64,000 nt of DNA from Streptomyces peucetius (GTDB taxonomy: Bacteria > Actinomycetota > Actinomycetes > Streptomycetales > Streptomycetaceae): positions 1,116,001 through 1,180,000 of the forward strand of contig NZ_CP107567.1 of NCBI RefSeq assembly GCF_025854275.1, in the 5' to 3' direction. The notes beneath the pieces are model-generated. The model was not told the origin of the DNA. It ran no database searches and worked only from the letters and a program-made list of their open reading frames with translations. The position numbers were made by a program, and so were the translations under genes. Of the stretch, positions 9,887 to 17,313 are shown one piece after another (position 1 is the stretch's first letter; the number at the start of each line of letters is the position of its first letter).

Positions 9887-11050
9887 TCAGGAGGTGCGCG
9901 CACCCCCAACGGCCGGATGCTGAATCTGAGCGCTCCAGCGGCCGAGCATCGCCTGGTGGAGCTGGCTCGTCCCTTCGATGATCTCCATGACCTTGGCGTC
10001 CCGGAACAGCCGTCCGACGGGTGCGTCGGGCCCGATGCCCTGGGCTCCGAGGATCTGGACGGCGTCGGCCGCGACGCGGTTGGCGGTGGTCGAGGCGAAG
10101 TACTTGGCCATGAGGGTCTGGTTCACGGCGTCGAAAGCGCCCTGCTCCTTGGCCGCCCCGGCCTCCCAGCACAGCAGCCGTGCCGCCCGGGAGCCGGCCA
10201 CCATGTCGGCGAGCATGCGCTGCACAAGCTGGTGGTCGATGATCGGTGTGCCGTACTGGATGCGGTCCTGCGCGTGGCGAGTGGCGGCGTCGAGGCACGC
10301 CTGGGCAAGGCCGACACAGCCCCATGCCGTGCTGTACCGCCCGATGTCCAGGGCGGTGGAGGCCACGAAGGCGAGCCCGGAACCAGGATGGCCCACCATC
10401 GAGTCCGCCGGCAGACGGCAGTCGTCGAAGACGACCTCGGCCAGCGCGGAGCCCCGCAGGCCGAGCAGGCCGCGGATCGGCTCGACGGTCAGGCCGGGGG
10501 TGTCGCGCTCCACGAGGAACGCGGTGTGCCGTCCCTCGTACTGGGCGAACACCAGGCAGATGTCGGCGATTTCGGCGAAGCTGATCCACTTCTTGCGGCC
10601 GCGGATGACGTAGCCGTCCCCGTCCGCCGTCACCACCGTCTCGACGCCCTTGGCATCGCTTCCGACGTTGGGTTCGGTGAGCGCGAAGGCGGCGACGGCC
10701 TCGCCCGCCGCGATGGGCCCGAGCCACTTCTCGCGCTGTGCGGCGGTGCCCCACTTCCAGAGGGAGTGCGACACCATGTCGGCACAGGCCACGAAGTTGC
10801 GCACGTTCTGGCAGGTCCGGCCCATCTCCTCGGCCATCAGGCCGTAGCTGAGCGGGTCCAGCGACGAGCCTCCCCACTCCGCGGGGAGGAGCGAGGATAT
10901 CCAGCCCTCCCTGCCCAGGCTCTTGACGAGCGTCCGTGGCATGGCCTGCTGTGTGTCCGCGGACTCGGCCGCGGGTGCCACCGTGGTGTCGGCGAACTCG
11001 CGGAAGGAGGCCCACTTCTCGCGCTGTTCCGGCGTGAGTTGACTGATCAT
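9887..11050 (-). CDS. Acyl-CoA dehydrogenase (FkbI/ZmaI-like)
   Basis: 387 residues from ATG 11050, which has GAGG at a good distance; the longer frame to 11209 is Ser/Arg rich and unlike the family. It has the acyl-CoA dehydrogenase signatures FALTEPNVGSDA, GRKKWISFA, QILGAQGIG and EGTSQLHQ. In methoxymalonyl- and aminomalonyl-ACP formation the FkbI/ZmaI flavoprotein performs the second oxidation, aldehyde to acid, on the ACP. It probably works with the dehydrogenase and ACP near 1-2 kb despite lying 8 kb away and separated by two assembly-line genes. Confidence 0.88.
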   Translation of the reverse strand: MISQLTPEQREKWASFREFADTTVAPAAESADTQQAMPRTLVKSLGREGWISSLLPAEWGGSSLDPLSYGLMAEEMGRTCQNVRNFVACADMVSHSLWKWGTAAQREKWLGPIAAGEAVAAFALTEPNVGSDAKGVETVVTADGDGYVIRGRKKWISFAEIADICLVFAQYEGRHTAFLVERDTPGLTVEPIRGLLGLRGSALAEVVFDDCRLPADSMVGHPGSGLAFVASTALDIGRYSTAWGCVGLAQACLDAATRHAQDRIQYGTPIIDHQLVQRMLADMVAGSRAARLLCWEAGAAKEQGAFDAVNQTLMAKYFASTTANRVAADAVQILGAQGIGPDAPVGRLFRDAKVMEIIEGTSQLHQAMLGRWSAQIQHPAVGGARTS

Positions 11051-11096
11051 CTGAATGTCCTCGTGCTTGAGACCGGAGCCCTCGCGGGCTGTTGCG

Positions 11097-12065
11097 TCAC
11101 CTGTGGCGGGCGGGGCGGAGGTGCGGGGCGAGCTTCTCCAGGAACTCGTCCTCGGAGTCCCGGAGGAAGAAGTGGTCGCCCGTGACTTCCTCGATGTCGA
11201 CGGCTCCATCGCCGTAAGCGGCCCAGTGGGCCATCTGCTCCCTGCCGGCCTCGTGGTCGTCGGCGCCGCAGAACGCCGTGACGGGACAGCCGAGGGGAGC
11301 GGTGCGGGGCGCCCGGTAGGCGTCCAGGATCGTGTAGTCCGCCCGGATCGTCGGAAGGTAGAGCTCCATGAGCTCCTCGTTCTCCAGGAGTTCCTCCGGG
11401 GTCCCGCGCAGCTTTCGCAGCCGCTCAGTGAACTCCTCGTCCGAGAGGTCGTGCGTGCTCTCCCGTGGGGTCGCGAGATGCGGAGCGGGGCATGCCGAGA
11501 CGAGGAGGCGAACGGGCGGCGGGTACCCCTGGCCCATCACATGCCGCACGAGCTCGTAGGCCAGGATCCCGCCGAAGCTGTGGCCGAACACGGCGTAAGG
11601 AGCCCGACGCGCTTCGTCCATCGCACCGGCGAGGTCCTCCAGGAGCACGGACAGCCGGGACTGCGGGGGCTGGGACCACCGGGAGCCCCGGCCGGGGAGC
11701 TCCAGCGGTACCACGTTTACCGTGCCGGGCAGCTTGGCGCGCCAGGGGTCGTAGATCCGTGCCGATGCCCCGGCGTAGGGAAGGCAGTAGAGCGTCAGGG
11801 CCTGTGGACCGGACGGGGCGGGGGTCTCGGCCGGGAACGGGACGTCGAGGCCGACGAGGCCGGCGACGGTGGGATGGTCGTGCAGCTGCCTCAGCGGCAC
11901 ACGGTGGCCGAGCTCCGCGGAAAGCCTGCGCTGGAGCTCCACGACCAGGATCGAATTCCCCCCGGCATCGAAGAAGTTCTCGTCGTCGGAGGCTGGTTCG
12001 GCTTCGAGCGTGGCGCGCCAGGCCCTGAGGACCGCTGCGCGGCGCTCGCTCACATCAGTCTTCAT
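11097..12065 (-). CDS. NRPS T-TE didomain
   Basis: 322 residues from ATG 12065, which overlaps the stop of the upstream A-domain gene by 4 bp (ATGA). An N-terminal carrier domain (about 5-80, FFDAGGNSILVV) is followed by an alpha/beta-hydrolase thioesterase with nucleophile motif GHSFGG and C-terminal GDHFFL containing the catalytic His. The TE sequence resembles the type II/RifR subgroup. Together with the lone A domain just upstream it makes a split A | T-TE termination-like unit with no condensation domain. It could release the final product or hydrolyse a modified aminoacyl thioester. Confidence 0.9.
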   Translation of the reverse strand: MKTDVSERRAAVLRAWRATLEAEPASDDENFFDAGGNSILVVELQRRLSAELGHRVPLRQLHDHPTVAGLVGLDVPFPAETPAPSGPQALTLYCLPYAGASARIYDPWRAKLPGTVNVVPLELPGRGSRWSQPPQSRLSVLLEDLAGAMDEARRAPYAVFGHSFGGILAYELVRHVMGQGYPPPVRLLVSACPAPHLATPRESTHDLSDEEFTERLRKLRGTPEELLENEELMELYLPTIRADYTILDAYRAPRTAPLGCPVTAFCGADDHEAGREQMAHWAAYGDGAVDIEEVTGDHFFLRDSEDEFLEKLAPHLRPARHR

Positions 12066-13483
12066 GTCGTGCGGCTTTCCAGGAAGTCGGGGCGGGCCAG
12101 GGCGTTCCGGTCGACCTTCCCCGAGGTGTTCCTCGGGAGCGACCGCACCACGTGGACCTTGCCGGGGCAGTAGGCGGCGGGCAGCCGGGTGCGCGTCCAC
12201 GCGCTCACCTCAGCGGCCGTCAGGTCGCCGGCGGACACCACGTAGGCGGCGATCAGGGCGCGCTCGGCCCGGTCGGGATCGCGCACGAGGGCCACGGCTT
12301 CCGTGATCTCCACGTGCTCCTCCAGTACGGATTCCACCTCACCGAGTTCGATGCGGTGGCCGCGGAGCTTGATCTGTCCGTCAGCCCGCCCCAGATACTG
12401 GAACGAGCCGTCCGGAGCCGGGCGGGCGCGGTCCCCGGTGCGGTAGGTGCGCCGCGAGCCCTCGGGCGTGTCCCGGACGGAGAAGCACTCGGCGGTCAGA
12501 TCGGCCCGGCCGTGATAGCCGCTCGCCAGGTGATCACCGTAGAGGATGATCTCCCCTTGATCCAGGTACCAGCCCATACCCCTCAGGGGCTGTCCCAGGG
12601 AGAGGGCGTCGGGGCTCTCGATCCGCGCGGCGGTGGCCCAGATGGTCGCTTCGGTCGGCCCGTAGAGGTTCCAGAGCTCCGTGCTCCGGCCGAGCAGCGA
12701 CTCGGCGAGGGTCGCGGTGAGCGGCTCACCGCCGCACCAGACGCGGAAGCGGTGGGCGGCGGCGGTCCCGCCGCCCGCCAGGAACAGCCGCCAGAAGCTC
12801 GGCGTCGCCTGGACCACATCGGGCTTGTGGAGGCGGGTGAACTCCTCGAAGAGCTCGGGGTCGGCCCGCACCTCGCCCGGTACGACGACGAACCTGGCTC
12901 CGACGATCAGCGGCACCAGCATCTCGGCCAGCGAGATGTCGAAGGACAGGGCCGTCATCGCCAGCATGGTCTCGCCCGCCCGCAGGCCCGGTACCTCCGC
13001 GAGCGCCTGGAGACACGAGGCCAGTGCGGAAGGGGGGACGACGACGCCCTTGGGGCGCCCGCTCGAACCCGACGTGTACATCACATAGGCCGCATCGCCC
13101 GGGACGCGGTCGTCCGGGGCCTCCGCGCCCTCGCGGTCGAGGTGCTCGACCGTGAACACGCCTTCCTCCGCCGACCGGAGCACCGCGACGGGACGGGCGT
13201 CCTCCAGCACGAACGCGCGGTGGGCCGCCGGGCTGTCGAGGTTCAGGGGGACGAGCGCGCAGCCGACTCGGGCGCCCGCGAGCAGGGCCACCGCCCCGCT
13301 CACCGGGCTGGCGGTCTCCACCGCCAGCCAGGACCCCGCCGGCACCGTCTCGCGGAGGGCGGCGGCGAGGACGTCGACGCTCCGCACGAGGTCCCGGTAG
13401 GTGTGCGGGCGCTCGCCGACGGCGGCCTGCGCGTCAGGAGTGCGCCGGGCCTGCTCGCTCACCAGATCCCACACCGTGGTCAT
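12062..13483 (-). CDS. Stand-alone NRPS adenylation domain, Gly-like pocket
   Basis: 473 residues from ATG 13483, preceded by a strong AAGGAGGG site. It contains A3 YTSGSSGRPKG, A5 LYGPTEATIW, A7 YRTGDRARP and the A10 Lys in NTSGKVDR, so it should be active, but it carries no T domain. My hand-read code is D-I-A-Q-W-G-L-I-W-K, eight of ten positions matching the glycine code DILQLGLIWK. The substrate is therefore Gly or another small amino acid. It may load the T domain of the T-TE protein encoded next, or the N-terminal T of the T-C-A-T protein, which has no A domain of its own. Confidence 0.9.
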   Translation of the reverse strand: MTTVWDLVSEQARRTPDAQAAVGERPHTYRDLVRSVDVLAAALRETVPAGSWLAVETASPVSGAVALLAGARVGCALVPLNLDSPAAHRAFVLEDARPVAVLRSAEEGVFTVEHLDREGAEAPDDRVPGDAAYVMYTSGSSGRPKGVVVPPSALASCLQALAEVPGLRAGETMLAMTALSFDISLAEMLVPLIVGARFVVVPGEVRADPELFEEFTRLHKPDVVQATPSFWRLFLAGGGTAAAHRFRVWCGGEPLTATLAESLLGRSTELWNLYGPTEATIWATAARIESPDALSLGQPLRGMGWYLDQGEIILYGDHLASGYHGRADLTAECFSVRDTPEGSRRTYRTGDRARPAPDGSFQYLGRADGQIKLRGHRIELGEVESVLEEHVEITEAVALVRDPDRAERALIAAYVVSAGDLTAAEVSAWTRTRLPAAYCPGKVHVVRSLPRNTSGKVDRNALARPDFLESRTT

Positions 13484-13486
13484 CGC

Positions 13487-15244
13487 TCAGCCCTCCTTGA
13501 TCCGGAGCTGCTCGGCCACGCACTCGACGAAGTCCGAGAAGACCGAACGGGTGAACATCACCTCGAGTGCCAGGGGGATCCCGAACTCCTTGCGGGTCAT
13601 GGCCAGGACCCGGGCCGCCTTGAGGGAGTGGCCGCCGATCAGGAAGAAGTCGTCATCGGCTGCGGGAGTGCGGCCGAGGACCTCGGACCAGATCCCGGTG
13701 ACCCGTTCCGCCGTGCTCGCGCCGGCCCCGGCCTCCGCGCCCGTCCGGTCCGTGGTCCCGGACCCCGGGTTCGACGGCGCACCGGGCCCCACCAGTTCCA
13801 GGAGACGGCCGCGGTCGATCTTCCCGTTGGCGTTGAGGGGGATGCCGTCCAGCCTGCGCAGTTCGACGGGGACCATGTAGCCGGGCAGGGACCGGGCCAG
13901 CTCGTCACGGACCGTCTCCGCCTCGGCCGTCCCGCAGTAGCAGCCGACCAGCTCGCCTCCGTCGTCGGTCTCCCGCGCGACGACCGCGGCCATGCCGACA
14001 CCCGGGACGCCGAGGACGGCCTGTTCGACCTCGGCCGGCTCGACGCGGTGGCCGCGGATGCTGACCTGGAGGTCACGGCGTCCCACGAACTCCAATTCGC
14101 CGTCCGGCGTCCAGCGGCAGAGATCGCCGGAGGAGTACCAACGGCTCCCGTCCGGGCGGTGGGAGAACAGCTTCCGCGTCATCGGCTCGTCGCGCAGGTA
14201 GCCGATGGCCAGGACCTCTCCGCCGATGAGCAGCTCGCCCGGCACGGAGGATTCCTCGACGGTGCTGCCGTCGTCGGAGACGAGGAGCACCTCGGCCCCA
14301 CGAATGGGACGCCCGATCACCGGCGCCCCGTGCCGCGCCGGCCGGCGGAGATCGCCGCTGGCCGTCGTCACCACGGTCGCCTCGGTCGGGCCGTAGTGGT
14401 TGAAGACCGCCGCCGGGAAGTCCGGGCGGGGGTGGACGCGCAGCTTGTCGCCGCCGGTGGTCAGGACCCTCAGCGAGCGGGGTGGCTGCGGCAGTTGGAG
14501 CAGTTGCTCCGCGAGCGGAGTACTGAGGAAGCACTGGTCGACCGCCCAGCGGTCCAGGAACTCGCACACGTTGTGGATGTCGGCGGTCGCGACCCCTTCG
14601 GGGAGCAGCAGCGTCGCCCCGCTCGCGAGCGCCGACCACGTCTCCCACACGGTGGCGTCGAAGCCCAGGCCCGCGAAGGCGCCGACGCGGTGCTCCGGTC
14701 CCGTCCCGTAGGTCTCCCGATGCCATGCGGTCAGGTTCGCGAGGCTCGCGTGGCCGACCTCGATCCCCTTGGGCGTCCCCGTCGAGCCCGAGGTGTAGAT
14801 CACGTACGCCGCGTCCGGATCGAGCGCCTCCGGCTCCTGCGGGCCGGCGGCCGACGGTTCCACCGCGATGGCCGCGGGTGCGGTCCCGCCGGGTGACAGG
14901 ACGGCGAAGGGACGGGCGTCGCCGAGGATCGCCCGGTGGCGTGCCTCGGGCAGGGCCAGGTCCAGGGGAAGGTAGGCCGTTCCCGCCCGCCAGGCACCGA
15001 GCTGGGCGACGAGACCGCCCGCCCCGCGGGGGAACCGGGTCGCGACCAGGGCCCCGGAGCGGAAGCCCGGCAGGGCGGACAGCCGCCCGGCCACCTCCCC
15101 GGCGGCCTCCCACAGCTGTCGGTACGTCAGCCGCGCTGTCACGGCACGCGTGTCGGCGACCATGACGGCCAGGTGGTCGGGAGCGAGCTCCGCTCTCTGC
15201 TGCAGCCACTGCGGCACGGTGGCCGGGGCGGATTTCGCGATCAC
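13487..15244 (-). CDS. NRPS A-T didomain
   Basis: 585 residues from GTG 15244 with AGGAGA upstream. The A domain (about 15-490) has YTSGSTGTPKG, NHYGPTEAT and NANGKIDR; the T domain (about 505-580) has LIGGHSLKA. The hand-read code D-A-W-F-T-G-H-V-V-K partly resembles the leucine code DAWFLGNVVK, but two positions differ and I do not assign a substrate. With no C domain and a P450 gene encoded just upstream, it fits the pattern of A-T proteins that tether an amino acid for beta-hydroxylation (as NovH with NovI). Its stop lies 3 bp from the next start. Confidence 0.9.
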   Translation of the reverse strand: MIAKSAPATVPQWLQQRAELAPDHLAVMVADTRAVTARLTYRQLWEAAGEVAGRLSALPGFRSGALVATRFPRGAGGLVAQLGAWRAGTAYLPLDLALPEARHRAILGDARPFAVLSPGGTAPAAIAVEPSAAGPQEPEALDPDAAYVIYTSGSTGTPKGIEVGHASLANLTAWHRETYGTGPEHRVGAFAGLGFDATVWETWSALASGATLLLPEGVATADIHNVCEFLDRWAVDQCFLSTPLAEQLLQLPQPPRSLRVLTTGGDKLRVHPRPDFPAAVFNHYGPTEATVVTTASGDLRRPARHGAPVIGRPIRGAEVLLVSDDGSTVEESSVPGELLIGGEVLAIGYLRDEPMTRKLFSHRPDGSRWYSSGDLCRWTPDGELEFVGRRDLQVSIRGHRVEPAEVEQAVLGVPGVGMAAVVARETDDGGELVGCYCGTAEAETVRDELARSLPGYMVPVELRRLDGIPLNANGKIDRGRLLELVGPGAPSNPGSGTTDRTGAEAGAGASTAERVTGIWSEVLGRTPAADDDFFLIGGHSLKAARVLAMTRKEFGIPLALEVMFTRSVFSDFVECVAEQLRIKEG

Positions 15245-15298
15245 AGTCTCTCCTGTTCGACGGCTTGCGGGGGCGTTCGTCCGGGTCCGGTACCGGCG

Positions 15299-16495
15299 TC
15301 AGCGACGCACGCGCAGCCAGAGGTGTTCCAGCACGGTCACGCCGTAGTGCGGGCGCAGGACGGGGGGTTCGGCGAGCTCGGCCTCACCGAAGCGCTCGAC
15401 GAGGCCGGTCAGCGCCGCGTCGGCTTCGAGCCTGGCCAGCCCCGAGCCCAGGCAGTAGTGCGCGCCGTAGCCGAACGCGAGGTGGCGGGCGGTACGCCGC
15501 TCGGTGTCCAGGGTGTCCGGCGCCGGGAACACCTCGTCGTCACGATTGGCGACACCCAGCATGAGCAGGACCAGGTCGCCGGGCTCGATCCGGTGCCCCG
15601 CGCATTCCACGGGTGCGACGGCGACCCGGGCGACCTGCTGAACCGACGTGTCGAAGCGCAGGAGTTCGTCGATCACCGGGGTGAGGTGCTCCGTACGCGC
15701 GTCCTTCCACCGGCCGGTGTGCACGAGGGCGCGCACCGCCTTGCCGATGAAGGTCGAGGTGGTGTCGAAACCCGCGAAGACCAGCAGACTCGCCGTCGCG
15801 GCGATGTCCGGTTCCTCGATCAGGCCCTCCTGGTGGGCGCGCTCCAGGACGTCGAGGGCGCTCCCGGCCGGTACCTGCGAGGAACGGAGGGTCTCCGCCA
15901 CGACGCCCTCGATCTCCTGGAGGGCCTTCGTCCCCCGCTCGACGACCCGGGGAAGGTAGTCGGCCACCAGCAGGGCCGCGATGTCCAGGGCCCAGGCGGC
16001 GATCCGGGGGGCCACCTCCTGCGGGATCCCGATCACCCGGCACACGACCCGGGCGGCCAGCGGCTCCGACAGCCCGCCGACCACGTCGATCCGGTCCGGC
16101 ACGCCGTCGAGGAGCTCCCCGACGGTCCGCTCGACGAAGGGCCGGAGTCCGGCCACCCGTCCGGCCGAGAACAGGGGCGCCATCAGGCCCCGCAGGAGCT
16201 GGTGGCGCGGGGCGTCGTTGAACATGAACCAGCGCCGGACGATGTCGGCGGTGCGCGGGGCACCCTCCGTCTCCGACTGCTCGCCGTGCAGTCGCGTCCT
16301 GCCGCGCTCCGGCCACGCCGAGGACAGCGCCGGACTGCGCAGCAGCTCGGACACCTCGCGGAAGCCCGTGACGATCCAGACGCCCAGGTCGTCGTCCCGC
16401 CTGATCGTCCCGGTGCCCCGGAGGGCTATGTAGTCCATGCACGGATCCACCGGCATGGCTCCCTGATCCCGCCCGTAGGGACAAGTGGGGTCCAT
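15299..16495 (-). CDS. Cytochrome P450
   Basis: 398 residues starting at ATG 16495 (GAGG upstream). It has the I-helix motif FAGFDTTST, the ExxR pair in DELLR, and the haem-ligand segment FGYGAHYCLGSGLAR with its Cys. It is a soluble class I bacterial P450 needing ferredoxin partners, which are not in the window. Its position just before the A-T gene suggests it oxidises an amino acid held on that T domain, usually beta-hydroxylation; acting on the released product is the alternative. Confidence 0.93.
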   Translation of the reverse strand: MDPTCPYGRDQGAMPVDPCMDYIALRGTGTIRRDDDLGVWIVTGFREVSELLRSPALSSAWPERGRTRLHGEQSETEGAPRTADIVRRWFMFNDAPRHQLLRGLMAPLFSAGRVAGLRPFVERTVGELLDGVPDRIDVVGGLSEPLAARVVCRVIGIPQEVAPRIAAWALDIAALLVADYLPRVVERGTKALQEIEGVVAETLRSSQVPAGSALDVLERAHQEGLIEEPDIAATASLLVFAGFDTTSTFIGKAVRALVHTGRWKDARTEHLTPVIDELLRFDTSVQQVARVAVAPVECAGHRIEPGDLVLLMLGVANRDDEVFPAPDTLDTERRTARHLAFGYGAHYCLGSGLARLEADAALTGLVERFGEAELAEPPVLRPHYGVTVLEHLWLRVRR

Positions 16496-16533
16496 GGTCT
16501 GCTGCCTCTGCGTGGTTGGGGGTGGGCTGGGGA

Positions 16534-17271
16534 CTAGGCGCCTGAGGGCGTCGGCGGGGTCATCCCGTCGAGCACGCCGGCGATCACCGCTGTGGCCTCC
16601 TCGGAGGTGAACAGCTCCACGTCGCCGACGGGGAAGCGGTGCACCCGGGCGCGGCCGGTGTGCTCCCAGGCCGCGGCCTCGCTGAGGAGGACGTGGTCGG
16701 GTCCGTCCCGCAGGACGCCACCGTGGGTGCCCGCGGCCAGGGTGTAGCTCAGCCAGGCGCGCTGGTGCGCGGTGAGCGAGTCGGCGATGTCGGACGGCAG
16801 GTCCGGGGCACACCGTTCGACGACCGAGCGCAGGAAGTCACTGATCACGGCCAGTGCCTCCGCGGGGCCGTGGCCCAGGATGTCCGGCACATCTCCCGGG
16901 AGGAGGTCCTCGTCCATGCCCGTGGCGAGTTCGACCAGCAGTTCCTGGGCCTCTTCCGCCGTGGGGGCGGCCGGGTCGACCAGCACCAGGGTGGTGTCCG
17001 CCCCCATCCTCGCCGCCAGCGCGGACGCGACCGGGGCTCCGGAGCAGTAGCCCAGCACCACGGCCGGGCCCGGCTCCGGGCCTAGCCGGCGTGCCCAGTA
17101 CTCGGCCTGCTCCTCGACGGTGCGCACGGTCCGCGGGATGTCCGGGTGGGTGAGCAGGTCGATGCGCTGGTAGCCCTCCCGCCAGGGCGGTGGGAGCAGC
17201 GTCGCGAAGGAGCGGGGCGGGGTCTCCTTCCCGAACTCGACCCCCACGACGCGGTACTGGTGTGCAGGCAA
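16534..17271 (-). CDS. Alpha/beta-hydrolase (thioesterase-like) with Cys nucleophile and no obvious catalytic His
   Basis: 245 residues from TTG 17271, placed 7 bp after AAAGG; no better start fits. The nucleophile elbow reads GYCSGA, with Cys in place of Ser. The segment aligning with the GDHF motif of thioesterases reads VGDVELF, with Val where the catalytic His is expected. An Asp-containing strand (LVLVDPAAPT) is present. The family therefore looks like NRPS thioesterases, but the catalytic set is altered. It may act on a thioester by another mechanism, bind an intermediate, or be inactive. It lies between the CocE-like and P450 genes. Confidence 0.7.
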   Translation of the reverse strand: MPAHQYRVVGVEFGKETPPRSFATLLPPPWREGYQRIDLLTHPDIPRTVRTVEEQAEYWARRLGPEPGPAVVLGYCSGAPVASALAARMGADTTLVLVDPAAPTAEEAQELLVELATGMDEDLLPGDVPDILGHGPAEALAVISDFLRSVVERCAPDLPSDIADSLTAHQRAWLSYTLAAGTHGGVLRDGPDHVLLSEAAAWEHTGRARVHRFPVGDVELFTSEEATAVIAGVLDGMTPPTPSGA

Positions 17272-17313
17272 GGCATTACCTTTCTGGTGCTTCGACGCGC
17301 CTCGGATGATCGG

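Noticed and set aside
9805..9909. 35-residue N-terminal extension of the C-A-T NRPS
   Set aside because: Pro/Arg rich, would overlap the acyl-CoA dehydrogenase gene; ATG 9804 begins ahead of a normal C domain.
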